From an uncultured Pelagibacteraceae bacterium (GTDB lineage Bacteria > Pseudomonadota > Alphaproteobacteria > Pelagibacterales > Pelagibacteraceae), in contig CACMJB010000004.1 of NCBI GenBank assembly GCA_902613915.1, positions 55,741 to 119,740 of the forward strand: a stretch of DNA of 64,000 bases, written 5' to 3'. The position numbers and the translations under genes are program-made. Of this stretch, positions 28,183 to 37,092 are shown piece by piece (within the stretch, counting starts at the first letter, position 1; every line of letters begins with the position of its first letter). The notes below the pieces were generated by a model that searched no databases, was not told the DNA's origin, and saw nothing but the letters and a program-made list of their open reading frames with translations.

Positions 28183-29373
28183 ATGAATAAACTAAAAAAT
28201 GTTTTTTCAGTTATTGTCTTTACCTTTGGTTTGGTAGCTACATCGATAGCTCAAGCAGAAACAATCAAAATTGGTGTTTCATTCAGAATGCTTTCTGATG
28301 TGGGTTACAAACATGGTGAGTTAATTACTGATACTGTTGCAAAGTGGAATAAAGAAGGCACTATCAACGGTCAAAAAATCGACTTAACACTTTATAACGA
28401 TGAGTGTAAATCTGAGAAAGGTGTAGCAAATGCAACTAAGCTTGCTTACCAAGATAAAGTTCACGTTATAATTGGATCTAGCTGTAGTTCTGTAACATTA
28501 CCTATGGTACCTGTTTCAGCTAAAGCTAAAGTTCCACAAATCATACCTCACTCTACAAATGCTGACATTACTAAAAAAGGTAGTGAATACATTTTTAGAG
28601 TACCTGTATCATCAAGATTTTACAAAATCGTACAAGGTAAATTTACTGCAGAAAATCAAGGTACTAAGATAGCTTATATCTATGGTCCAGATGCTGCTGG
28701 TAAAGATTTTGCATTATCTTTAGCTGATTACATGAGAGAGAACTACAATGTTGAGCCAACTTATATGGTTCAATCTGGAGAAAAAGAAACTGACTTTAGA
28801 AGTTACTTAACTAAAGCTAAAGCTACTAATCCAGAAGTTCTTGTAATTTCAGCTCTATTGGATGAAACAGTTCGAGGACTTGTACAATCGTATGAAGTTG
28901 GAATACCAAAATCTGTTCACAGAGTAACAGCTTCTATTGGTTCTAAAGTAGAGATACCAATGAACGCTGGTTCTGCTGCTAAAGGTGTAACGTATGCTGC
29001 TGCATTTGCTGCATCTGATAAAAGACCTGTAGCTAAGAAATTTGTGAAGATGGTTAAAGACAAATATGGTGTTGTACCTGGTCACGACTTTTCACAAATG
29101 ATGGACTTACTAGATATTCTAGAGATAGCTCTTAAAAAAGTTAAATTCACTGGAGATCTAGCTGCTGACAGAAATAAAGTAAGAGACGCGATTGCGGCTA
29201 CTACTGATTTCAGAGGGTTAGCATCTGGTCCAATCAATTTCTGTAAATCAGGAACTCCTGAGTGTAGAGATGGTAACAGAACACCTGTTATGATCGAATA
29301 CACAAAAGGTGGTAAAAACTTTAAAACAAAAGTTGCTGGTACTGTAACATTCAATGCTAGCGCTGGTTTATAA
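28183..29373 (+). CDS. livK: Liv-type ABC transporter periplasmic substrate-binding protein
   Basis: High-affinity periplasmic receptor, 396 residues, with a Sec signal peptide (about 1-25, ending SIAQA). It is a type-I periplasmic-binding fold: IKIGVSFRMLSDVGYKHG, then GSSCSSVTLPMVPVSAKAKVPQI, which forms the usual ligand-facing edge, and YGPDAAGKDFA in the second lobe. A GGGGG ribosome-binding site lies 4 nt before the ATG. Codon use is richer in G and C than its neighbours, suggesting high expression. The ligand is unknown; members bind amino acids, amides, urea or aromatic and aliphatic acids. A hairpin terminator follows. Confidence 0.9.
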   Translation: MNKLKNVFSVIVFTFGLVATSIAQAETIKIGVSFRMLSDVGYKHGELITDTVAKWNKEGTINGQKIDLTLYNDECKSEKGVANATKLAYQDKVHVIIGSSCSSVTLPMVPVSAKAKVPQIIPHSTNADITKKGSEYIFRVPVSSRFYKIVQGKFTAENQGTKIAYIYGPDAAGKDFALSLADYMRENYNVEPTYMVQSGEKETDFRSYLTKAKATNPEVLVISALLDETVRGLVQSYEVGIPKSVHRVTASIGSKVEIPMNAGSAAKGVTYAAAFAASDKRPVAKKFVKMVKDKYGVVPGHDFSQMMDLLDILEIALKKVKFTGDLAADRNKVRDAIAATTDFRGLASGPINFCKSGTPECRDGNRTPVMIEYTKGGKNFKTKVAGTVTFNASAGL

Positions 29374-29385
29374 AAACTAAAATTT

Positions 29386-29418
29386 ATGAGCGGTAGTTTA
29401 TCTACCGCTCATTTTTTT
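29386..29418 (+). terminator. Intrinsic terminator after livK
   Basis: GAGCGGTAG (29388-29396) pairs perfectly with CTACCGCTC (29402-29410) around a five-base loop, with A-T extensions, and is followed by a run of seven T (29412-29418). It lies between livK and the oxygenase-livM-livG genes and could lower their expression relative to livK. Confidence 0.85.
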
Positions 29419-29431
29419 AACAAAACACAAT

Positions 29432-30298
29432 ATGATAAACGTTAACAAATTGAAGAAGGTAAAAAGTAACTTTCCGGTCATGATTGGGAAAGGGGCAATA
29501 TCTGCAAAGGATTGCGAGAGATTAATTAATGAGATTAAAAATGCCAAATCTTTTGATGATATGATTATGGGTGGCAGAAATAGAATAAATAAAGGCTCTA
29601 AAAATTTTAAAAATTATTTAAAAAATTCAAAACTTTCAAACAATCTTTACAAACAGTTTAATAGTCAATCCTTTTATAAAAAGGTTGAAAAAAAATTTAA
29701 AAAAACTTTTAAAGATTATGGTTGGTCAAACGCATATCTTCCTAATAGATTTTTAAGAGAAAAATTTACTAATAAAAAACTTATGAACTCTAAAGAATTA
29801 ATTAAAATGTTGGGTAAAACTTACAAAAATCCAAATGTTAATTTAGATATTGATTTTTCAGTTTCTAGAGGTGGCTATAGATTAAGACCACATAGAGATG
29901 ATGTTACTCGACTATATAATTTTTTAATTTATCTAAACGATATACCAAAAAAAAATGGAGGAGCTTTATCAATCTTTAAAAAGAAAGCTGATATGAAATA
30001 CAGAAAAAGTTTTAAAAGATTTCCAGGTATTTCTGAATTAGCAAAAGTGACAGAATTTACACCTTCTAAAGGCAGTGTGATTTTTTTTCAGTCCACTCCA
30101 AATTCTTATCACGGTGTTTCATTATTTAAAGAAACAAATGGCAGAAAAAGATTTTTTATTTATGGAAGTTACGCTTTAAGTAAGCCAGTAGTTTGGAGAT
30201 ATAAAAACGTGAGTTACTTACCAAAAATTAAAAGTACAAATAAACGAATGCTTACTTCATCACATGACTCAGATTATTTAATGCGAGAAGTTGGCTAA
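29432..30298 (+). CDS. 2OG-Fe(II) oxygenase-like protein within the liv cluster
   Basis: A 288-residue protein with an oxygenase facial triad pattern: H154-x-D156 (in RPHRDD), H227 (in SYHGVS) and R238 or R240 for 2-oxoglutarate. The spacing and the YLND-x-x-x-x-x-GGALSIF segment match the P4H/PKHD-like oxygenase superfamily. The substrate is unknown. Its stop overlaps the livM start (TAATG), so it is translated with the transporter. An oxygenase between a receptor and its permease suggests action on the imported compound (inference). Confidence 0.73.
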   Translation: MINVNKLKKVKSNFPVMIGKGAISAKDCERLINEIKNAKSFDDMIMGGRNRINKGSKNFKNYLKNSKLSNNLYKQFNSQSFYKKVEKKFKKTFKDYGWSNAYLPNRFLREKFTNKKLMNSKELIKMLGKTYKNPNVNLDIDFSVSRGGYRLRPHRDDVTRLYNFLIYLNDIPKKNGGALSIFKKKADMKYRKSFKRFPGISELAKVTEFTPSKGSVIFFQSTPNSYHGVSLFKETNGRKRFFIYGSYALSKPVVWRYKNVSYLPKIKSTNKRMLTSSHDSDYLMREVG

Positions 30299-31287
30299 TG
30301 GAAAAATTTAAATCAATTATACGAGATTATCCATTCATAGCTTTTATTATTGCTTTCGTAATTTTAGCTTTTGTTCCGTCAGTTGTATTCACAGATGTTT
30401 ACCAGTCCCACCTTGCAACATTAATATTTGTAAACATTGTTGTTGCTGCAGGACTTAATATTGTTAAGGGCTACTGTGGTCAAGTTACAGTAGGGCATGT
30501 TGGTCTGTTTGCGGTAGGCTCATATACTGCAGGTACATTATTCTTATATTTAGGCCTTGGCTTTTGGGTAACTTTACCCATCGCAATAATAGTTACAGCG
30601 TTTTTTGGCGTAGCAATGGGAATTCCTTCCTTTAGATTGGAAGGGCCTTATTTAGCCTTAGCTACACTGGGCGGAGGTGAAGCAATAAGATTATTTATTG
30701 AGAATGGAAATTTTTTTAGATCAACATTTGGAATTTCTGATATCCCCACTCCATCTTTAATGGGATTTAATTTTGACTCACCTGATAGATATTATTTTAT
30801 TTCGATGACTGTAATGATTATTGCAGTTTATTTTTCATTTAGTATTTTAAGATCTGGAGTTGGAAGAGCTTTTATGTCTATAAGAGAGGATCCAATTTGT
30901 GCTGCAGCCGCTGGAATTAATGTAAAAAAATATAAAATCTTAGCTTTTATTCTGAGCGCTATGTTCGCTGGTGCTGCAGGTGCAGTTTATGCTCACATGC
31001 CTCCAGGGTACATTCATCCTAATAATTACACAGTTATAGAAATGGTAACCTTCTTGGCCATGGTTGTCCTAGGAGGTCTCGGTCATATTTGGGGTGGAAT
31101 TATTGGCGCTATAGTAATTACAATTGTTTATGACTTAACTAGACCATTATATAAATATCAGCTTTTAATATTTGGTTTAACAATTGTATTAACGATTTTA
31201 TTTATGCCAAAGGGTTTAGGCGGTTTTATTGACAGATATTTTTTAGAAAAGAGATTTAAAAAGAAAACTGGAACAGAAAAAACATAA
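30298..31287 (+). CDS. livM: Branched-chain amino acid-type ABC transporter permease LivM
   Basis: Second inner-membrane permease of the Liv-type importer, 329 residues with about nine hydrophobic helices. It has NIVVAAGLNIVKGYCGQVTVGHVGLFAVGSY near the N-terminus and a C-terminal ITLVEMVT-like segment (YTVIEMVTFLAMVVLGGLGHIWGGIIGA). Start and stop overlap both neighbours by one base. Confidence 0.92.
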   Translation: MEKFKSIIRDYPFIAFIIAFVILAFVPSVVFTDVYQSHLATLIFVNIVVAAGLNIVKGYCGQVTVGHVGLFAVGSYTAGTLFLYLGLGFWVTLPIAIIVTAFFGVAMGIPSFRLEGPYLALATLGGGEAIRLFIENGNFFRSTFGISDIPTPSLMGFNFDSPDRYYFISMTVMIIAVYFSFSILRSGVGRAFMSIREDPICAAAAGINVKKYKILAFILSAMFAGAAGAVYAHMPPGYIHPNNYTVIEMVTFLAMVVLGGLGHIWGGIIGAIVITIVYDLTRPLYKYQLLIFGLTIVLTILFMPKGLGGFIDRYFLEKRFKKKTGTEKT

Positions 31288-32084
31288 TGCTTTTAAAAAC
31301 TAAACAACTCTCAAAATCTTTTGGTGGTCTTAAAGCCATGAATAAAGTTGATTTTGAGCTTCCTAAAAATGAAATCAGAGGAATAATTGGTCCTAATGGA
31401 TCAGGAAAAAGTACATTTTTCAATTTGGTTTCTGGCATCTATGATAGTGATCCTGGCAGTTATATTGAATTTGATGGTCATGATATTACTTTTACCCCTC
31501 CACATGAGATTGCTGGATATGGATTATCACGAACTTTCCAACTTTTAAGACTTTACCAAGATATGACTGTTTTAGATAATGTCATGTCAGGCTATCACAC
31601 TAAAGTTCCTTACAAATTTTTTGATGCTGTAATAGGTAGAAAAAAAATCTGGGATCAAGAAAGAGCAATTAAAGAAGAAATGATGGAATTGCTATCATTT
31701 GTTGGGTTAGCAGATTATGCAGAACTAAATGCAAGTGAGCTCTCTGGAGGCCAAAGAAGGCTTTTAGTTCTAGCTAGAGCCATCGCTATGAAACCTAAAT
31801 TATTAATGTTAGATGAACCAGCAGCTGGATTATCGCCGGTCAATGTTGATAATTTAATGAAAATAATCATGCAGCTGAAAGAAAAGTATGGCCTTACTCT
31901 TATTATTATAGAGCATATTTTAAAAGTCGTAATGGATACTTGTAATTCAGTAACTGTTTTTGACCACGGCCAGAAAATTGCAGAGGGCACTCCAGCTCAA
32001 GTTAAAGATGACAACGCTGTGATCGAGGCATATTTGGGCAAAAAAATGGACGATGAAGAAATGAGAAAGGCACTTGCAGTTTAA
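31287..32084 (+). CDS. livG: Branched-chain amino acid-type ABC transporter ATPase LivG
   Basis: Second cytoplasmic ATPase of the importer, 265 residues. Walker A is GPNGSGKST (about 34-42), the signature LSGGQRRL is followed by Walker B LLMLDEPAAGLSP, and the H-loop is EHILKVV. The C-terminal AEAYLG-type tail (VIEAYLGKK) is characteristic of LivG. It overlaps livM by one base. The PhyH-family gene starts 36 nt downstream. Confidence 0.93.
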   Translation: MLLKTKQLSKSFGGLKAMNKVDFELPKNEIRGIIGPNGSGKSTFFNLVSGIYDSDPGSYIEFDGHDITFTPPHEIAGYGLSRTFQLLRLYQDMTVLDNVMSGYHTKVPYKFFDAVIGRKKIWDQERAIKEEMMELLSFVGLADYAELNASELSGGQRRLLVLARAIAMKPKLLMLDEPAAGLSPVNVDNLMKIIMQLKEKYGLTLIIIEHILKVVMDTCNSVTVFDHGQKIAEGTPAQVKDDNAVIEAYLGKKMDDEEMRKALAV

Positions 32085-32120
32085 TATCGATTTGGTAATA
32101 TTTACTTTCAATTAGATTCA

Positions 32121-33110
32121 ATGAGCCAAAACATAAAAAAAGTTTTTGAGAAACAAGGTTTTATAAGACTCAAAGGCGTATTAGATTATAAAGAAGATTT
32201 AGAACCAGTTTTAAATGATATGGCATTTATTATGGACAGACTTGTTCATAGATTTGTACCAAAGAAAGATAAAGTTAAAGTTTTAAAATATAATTTTAAA
32301 AGAAAATATTCTTACTTAGTAGGGTTAAGAATTCCTGAACTAGATCAATATTTTAACATAAGACTTCCTCAGAACAATATAAATGCTAATAGTGATTTTT
32401 TTGCAAGTCAATCAATATGGAATTTAATTAAAAATAAAAAGATTTTAGATAAGATTGAAAAAATTCTAGGACCCGAGATAGCTTCTAATCCTTGTCAGAA
32501 TTCAAGAATAAAACAACCTGAAAAAAGAATTTTAAGTAAAAATCTTCATGATGGATTAGTTGGCAGAACTCCATGGCATCAAGATGCTGGCGTAATGAAT
32601 AAAAAAGGACAGAAAGGTACTGAATTAGTAACTTGTTGGATACCTTTTACTAGAACAAGAATTGAAAACGGCTGTATGCTTGCTGTAAAAGAAAGTCATA
32701 AATATGGATTAGTTAATCATGTTACAGGCAGCAAAGGGCAGGTAGAAATAAAAGGTAAAGAGATGATTGATAAATTGCCATCAATTGCTCTTGAAGCAGA
32801 TGTTGGAGATATAATATTATTAAATAAATATCTACTCCATTGTTCGCTTCCAAATAAATCTAAAAATTTTAGAATAAGTATGGACTTAAGATATAATAAA
32901 GCAGGCCAGCCTTCTGGAAGAGATCCATTACCTAGTTTTATTGTCAAAAGTAAAAGCAAAAACAAAATCAAAGTACAAAATTACAAACAGTGGATTGCTT
33001 TATGGGAAGAAGCTAAAGTAAAATGCATTCCAAGAAAATGGTCTTATAAATATCCATTACCAACTTTTAAAGGAAACAGAAGAGATTTAACAAATATTAT
33101 ATCTTCTTAA
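32121..33110 (+). CDS. Phytanoyl-CoA dioxygenase (PhyH)-family protein
   Basis: Fe(II)/2-oxoglutarate-dependent hydroxylase family, 329 residues. The iron triad is H153-x-D155 (in PWHQDAG) and H240 (in LLHCSLPNKS), with R251 as the 2-oxoglutarate anchor. Members hydroxylate fatty acyl-CoAs, ectoine, phosphonates and many small metabolites; the substrate here is unknown. It follows livG by 36 nt and precedes a DMT transporter by 3 nt, so it belongs with the uptake cluster. Confidence 0.82.
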   Translation: MSQNIKKVFEKQGFIRLKGVLDYKEDLEPVLNDMAFIMDRLVHRFVPKKDKVKVLKYNFKRKYSYLVGLRIPELDQYFNIRLPQNNINANSDFFASQSIWNLIKNKKILDKIEKILGPEIASNPCQNSRIKQPEKRILSKNLHDGLVGRTPWHQDAGVMNKKGQKGTELVTCWIPFTRTRIENGCMLAVKESHKYGLVNHVTGSKGQVEIKGKEMIDKLPSIALEADVGDIILLNKYLLHCSLPNKSKNFRISMDLRYNKAGQPSGRDPLPSFIVKSKSKNKIKVQNYKQWIALWEEAKVKCIPRKWSYKYPLPTFKGNRRDLTNIISS

Positions 33111-33113
33111 TTA

Positions 33114-34037
33114 ATGCAATCAGTTACTAAAGGAGTCTATTACAAAGACTTCGCCCTCGCTTTACTTGGGTATTTTTTGTTTGTCTGCCAAGATACGGTT
33201 AATAAAGATTTAATTACAAGATATCACGCAACTCAAATTGTTTTATTTGCATCTATTGCTGCATTGATTACTGTGGTCATCTATACTCAATGGAAAAATG
33301 CGTGGCATAAAATAAGAAAAGCTAACTTCACTGTTCATTTCTTTAGGACTTTAACTATGTTTTTAGCAATGAGTTGCTTTATATATTCTACTTTCTTTCT
33401 TCCACTAACTACTCTTTATAGTATAATCTTTACTATTCCTTTATTGTTGACTATTGGTGGAGCAATCTTTTTAAATGAAAAAGTAAGCTGGCGAAGATAT
33501 CTTGCTACTAGTGTAGGATTTATTGGTGCGATTATCGCAATTGACCCTTTAGGTAGTGAATTTACCAAAATAGGGATAATAGCTATTCTTATGCCTTTAT
33601 TTCCTACAGCAAGTTATTTAATTGTGAGAAAATATGGGCACCAAGAAACGTTATACTCGTTTTTAATCTACGGTAAATTATTAATGATATTATTTTCGTC
33701 ATTAATAGCTGTTTATTTCTATAAACCCATGCCTTTAAATGATTTAGTAACTAATTTAGGATCTGGCATTTTAAGAGGGATAGGAATTATATTTGTAATT
33801 AACTCAGCGAGACATTTGCCGTCATCAATTTTTGCATCTGCACAGTACATTCAAATATTAGCTGGGGGAATTTTAGGTTATTTAATATTTAAAGATATAC
33901 CAACAATCAATGTTTATATCGGTAGTATTTTAATAATTGGAGCAGGTCTTTATATTATATTAAGGGAAGCAAAATTAGGAGTAAATATAGTTACATCCAC
34001 TACTAGACACCCAACTATACCTATTAAAAAGGATTAA
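33114..34037 (+). CDS. EamA/DMT-superfamily transporter
   Basis: Inner-membrane protein of 307 residues with ten predicted helices arranged as two EamA repeats; GYFLFVCQDTVNKD opens the first and a second begins near residue 155. DMT transporters export or import small metabolites; the substrate cannot be predicted. It is last in the plus-strand run and convergent with the PanB-like gene, sharing a TTAA stop palindrome. Confidence 0.83.
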   Translation: MQSVTKGVYYKDFALALLGYFLFVCQDTVNKDLITRYHATQIVLFASIAALITVVIYTQWKNAWHKIRKANFTVHFFRTLTMFLAMSCFIYSTFFLPLTTLYSIIFTIPLLLTIGGAIFLNEKVSWRRYLATSVGFIGAIIAIDPLGSEFTKIGIIAILMPLFPTASYLIVRKYGHQETLYSFLIYGKLLMILFSSLIAVYFYKPMPLNDLVTNLGSGILRGIGIIFVINSARHLPSSIFASAQYIQILAGGILGYLIFKDIPTINVYIGSILIIGAGLYIILREAKLGVNIVTSTTRHPTIPIKKD

Positions 34038-34846
34038 AGTTTCTTCTTAAAATTTTCTAGAATTTCTTCACTAACATTTACTGAATTTTCAGGTCCAGGA
34101 AATTTCCCCTCTAAACTATCTTTAATAAATGCTTTAAGCGCTTTAACTCTTTCAATTTCAATATCTTCTCTCATTTTTTTTAGATTTATATAAGCTTTAG
34201 CGTGGCGTGGAGATTTTTCTTGTTCACCGCAAATATCATTCATAAATAAGTACATTACATCAGCTTTTTTTCCTGATCCCAAAGAAACAGTAGAAATTTT
34301 TGTTCTTTTCGATATTTCACCCATTACATTTTCTGGAATAACTTCACATTCGGCAGAAAAAGCACCTGCTTCTTCCAATCTTTTAAATCTTTTATATAAT
34401 TCGTATGCTTCTTCAGCAGTTTTTCCAACTGCTCTTAATCCTCCAATCCAAGTTGATTTTCTTGGGACCAAGCCTAGATGACCCATCACTGGAACATCCT
34501 CTTTTGCTAGCATTGAAACAACATCCATACTTCTAGCAGTCATTACCGCGTCAGCTCCGTTCTCTAATGCAGTAAAAGCACCACGTAAAACGTCTTCAGC
34601 TGTTTGATAATTATGTAATTCTAAAGCAGCTGTATAAAAAAGTTTTTTAGATCCCTCTCTAACTTTTTTTACATTATACGCACTTCCAATAATCATATCA
34701 AAACCTGCTTCTTCTGCAGCTTTTGCCTCTAAAGCATTGTTGGCTGTAACTTGAGTTAAAACTTTTTTCCCCTTTGCGGCAATAATTTCTCCAACTGTGA
34801 TATTTCTTTGAGCTGGTTGAGCAGCCCATGTATAAATATTTTTCAT
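34034..34846 (-). CDS. PanB-like (KPHMT/ICL superfamily) protein, probably not ketopantoate hydroxymethyltransferase
   Basis: A 270-residue TIM-barrel protein related to PanB, with EEAGFDMIIGSAYN (about 45-58), VPVMGHLGLVPR near residue 118 and EEAGAFSAECEVIPE. The residues used for magnesium and substrate in canonical PanB are not conserved: the GDS motif reads GSA (54-56), and neither the DMPFGSY nor the KLEGG motif is present. GAG near the C-terminus reads GSG. A different lyase or aldolase reaction on a branched oxo acid is therefore likelier than pantothenate synthesis. It overlaps the small regulator-like gene upstream by 4 bp. Confidence 0.72.
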   Translation of the reverse strand: MKNIYTWAAQPAQRNITVGEIIAAKGKKVLTQVTANNALEAKAAEEAGFDMIIGSAYNVKKVREGSKKLFYTAALELHNYQTAEDVLRGAFTALENGADAVMTARSMDVVSMLAKEDVPVMGHLGLVPRKSTWIGGLRAVGKTAEEAYELYKRFKRLEEAGAFSAECEVIPENVMGEISKRTKISTVSLGSGKKADVMYLFMNDICGEQEKSPRHAKAYINLKKMREDIEIERVKALKAFIKDSLEGKFPGPENSVNVSEEILENFKKKL

Positions 34847-35229
34847 TTCAAATTAATATCCTTGTAAAGCCAAGCTCTTTTAGCAACATATTTTTCAAAC
34901 TCTTTAACAGTCAATTCTGTCGGTAAAATAAATATAGATCTTTTATCATTTGTGTTTCTAATAGTTCTAAAGTAGTTTTTTCTTACAGCTGAATCAATAT
35001 AAGCATTTGAGGTCATATAAGATTTTTCAACAAACCTTATGAGCTGATTTTTAGTTACCGTCTCACCTTTAAAAAAAGAAATCATAACCCTATGAAGCAT
35101 TACCCAATGTGCTGGGGTCATAGAAAACCAATTTAAAACTTCATTTTGTGCTTTATCAGTAAAATCCTTTAGAGAAATTTCAGACAATTTAGTTATCTTT
35201 TTTAGTCTTTTATTAGAGCTAGCAACCAT
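34843..35229 (-). CDS. Small MarR-like winged-helix protein (tentative)
   Basis: A 128-residue protein of uncertain family. The middle (about 45-100) reads like a winged helix: HRVMISFFKGETVTKNQLIRFVEKSYMTSNAYIDSAV could be the helix-turn-helix, followed by an NDKRSIFILPTE wing typical of MarR-type regulators. It overlaps the PanB-like gene by 4 bp and may control it or the neighbouring catabolic genes (inference). Confidence 0.55.
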   Translation of the reverse strand: MVASSNKRLKKITKLSEISLKDFTDKAQNEVLNWFSMTPAHWVMLHRVMISFFKGETVTKNQLIRFVEKSYMTSNAYIDSAVRKNYFRTIRNTNDKRSIFILPTELTVKEFEKYVAKRAWLYKDINLK

Positions 35230-35282
35230 AAATATTTTAAATTTTAATTAAAATATTTATTCATATCAATGATTTCTTATGA

Positions 35283-36248
35283 TTATTTAGAGGCTAGTTC
35301 TTTGTATATATTATTTACTCTATGAACTTCTTCAGGAATATTAAAGTAACATTCATATTCAATTTCTTCAGGAGTGACATCAAAATGATAATGACCAGCA
35401 TCTTGTGTTCCTTTGTAAGAATGAAAATGAGTATGTTCTCCTGACTCTCTTAAGTTTAGCTTTCCTCCTGTTGGATCTCCAGTCCAAAGTATCGAATAGC
35501 ACTGAAAATGAGGTCCGATTGGTTCATAAAATTTTAAAAAATCTTTTACACATTTCATTTGTTTAGGATCGTAGTATTCATGTTTTATTGTATCGTAGTC
35601 TGGCTGAACATGAGATTTAATTTTACCGTTTAATATTCTAAAAACACCTGCAACAGCAAAGTGATTGTCATTTTCAGTTGATAAATTTTCTTTTAAGGCA
35701 GTTCTCATTGCTTGGGGTAATGAACCTTGTTTACCTGATCTACCCTTGATCATGATCTTAATAACCTTACCTGACTTTCCATCTGAATAATAAATATTTC
35801 CTAATCCGCCATGTTTACGAGCAGTGTATTTTGATGATTTGCATTTTTGATTTTCATCCACTTGTGCAATAATTGATCTAGACTCATTTGTTATGAGGTT
35901 TTCATTGATTACCAATTCACCGCAATGACCACCGAGGCATGACATAGCGCCAGAACCAGCACCGAGCGCATAAGATTTTTCCGAACCAATTTTTTTTGCT
36001 ATTTCTTCATAGTCAAACTCAGCACCAATCAATTTTTTATCATGCATGTAAGGTTCACCACCTACATCAATTATTTTTTGATTACCGCTTAACCCTTCAG
36101 CTGGACAATCCCATTGTTTTAAGTTTGGACAATCAACGATAGATATTTCAACTGATTTGTAATTTATGTGTAAACCTTTTTTTAAAGCTTCTGAAATTTG
36201 TTCTAAAGAAGTTTTGGCAAATTGCGCCTTTTCAATTGTTAATTCCAT
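35283..36248 (-). CDS. DUF1907 / C11orf54-type zinc ester hydrolase-like protein
   Basis: The 321-residue protein resembles human C11orf54 (PTD012) along its length. Shared blocks include the N-terminal VSIVDCPNL-type segment, a DVGGEPYMHD block, LGAGSG, and a C-terminal histidine cluster HTHFH (272-276) with GHYHFDVTP (285-293). In the human protein three histidines of this cluster bind zinc and ester-hydrolase activity has been reported. The role in bacteria is unknown. It is divergent from the MhpD-like gene across 64 bp. Annotation is by recalled family similarity. Confidence 0.78.
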   Translation of the reverse strand: MELTIEKAQFAKTSLEQISEALKKGLHINYKSVEISIVDCPNLKQWDCPAEGLSGNQKIIDVGGEPYMHDKKLIGAEFDYEEIAKKIGSEKSYALGAGSGAMSCLGGHCGELVINENLITNESRSIIAQVDENQKCKSSKYTARKHGGLGNIYYSDGKSGKVIKIMIKGRSGKQGSLPQAMRTALKENLSTENDNHFAVAGVFRILNGKIKSHVQPDYDTIKHEYYDPKQMKCVKDFLKFYEPIGPHFQCYSILWTGDPTGGKLNLRESGEHTHFHSYKGTQDAGHYHFDVTPEEIEYECYFNIPEEVHRVNNIYKELASK

Positions 36249-36312
36249 ATTGTATTAATACTATAAAAATAAGATAATCAAATTAAATCTAAATATTATA
36301 TATAATTATTAT

Positions 36313-37092
36313 ATGAATAAGTTAGGAAGCGATTTAGCAGATGCTTGGTTGAACAAGAGGTTAGTAGACCTAAATAAATTTAATAATAATGAAATACCTA
36401 AAACACGTGAAGAAGCTTATAAAGCCCTGAACATTTTTTATAAAAAGTTAAATAAAAAAACAGTTGGATGGAAAATAGGAGCAGTTGCTAAGGAGGTGCA
36501 AAAAGAAGAAGGCTTTGACGGTCCAGTTCCTGGAAAAATATTTGAAGAAACAATTTTAGAACCTGATTGCGAAATAAAATTTGATGATATTCCTGCATCA
36601 AATCTTGAGTGTGAATATGCTTTTAAATTTAATAAAGACTATAAAATTGATGATAATTTAAATGATGAAATTCATAACTTAAGCCTATTTACAGCCATAG
36701 ATATTACTTCATCTCGATATGTACAAAGTTCAAAAGAAAAATTTAGTAAATTAACTCAAATGTATTTGGGCATCTCTGATCATGGAAACGGGGGGAAAAT
36801 AATCATAGGTAATGAAATTAAAAATTGGAAAAATGTTGAAATAAACAATGTCAAAATTACCTTAAAAATAAATGACCAGTTAACTGAACCTTTTTTTACT
36901 GGTTCAAAAAGAATAGATCCTAAAATTTCGTTAAAAGCTTTTATAGATGAGTTCAAAGAAAAAAATATGATTTTTAATAAAGGAGATTATCTCCTTTGTG
37001 GTTCTTTAACTCAACCTTACGGTATAAGGATGAATGATAAAATAGTTGTTAATTATGAAAATTTAGGGAATATTAAAATTAAGGTATCATGA
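36313..37092 (+). CDS. 2-keto-4-pentenoate hydratase (MhpD)-like, FAH superfamily
   Basis: The 259-residue protein has the MhpD layout: TREEAYKALN near the start, GWKIGAV, PGKIFEETILEP, ECEYAFKF with the metal-binding E-x-E-x-A-F pattern, AIDITSSRY, and a C-terminal LLCGSLTQP. Relatives hydrate 2-oxopent-4-enoates or decarboxylate 4-oxalocrotonate in ring-cleavage pathways. A TATAAT ends 6 nt before the ATG. It overlaps the following SDR gene by 4 bp, so both probably act in one pathway. Confidence 0.83.
   Translation: MNKLGSDLADAWLNKRLVDLNKFNNNEIPKTREEAYKALNIFYKKLNKKTVGWKIGAVAKEVQKEEGFDGPVPGKIFEETILEPDCEIKFDDIPASNLECEYAFKFNKDYKIDDNLNDEIHNLSLFTAIDITSSRYVQSSKEKFSKLTQMYLGISDHGNGGKIIIGNEIKNWKNVEINNVKITLKINDQLTEPFFTGSKRIDPKISLKAFIDEFKEKNMIFNKGDYLLCGSLTQPYGIRMNDKIVVNYENLGNIKIKVS

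Noticed and set aside
25383..34846. PanE-like plus PanB-like proteins as a pantothenate pathway
   Set aside because: The PanB-like protein lacks the expected metal-site motifs, and the two genes lie in different transcripts of a catabolic region.
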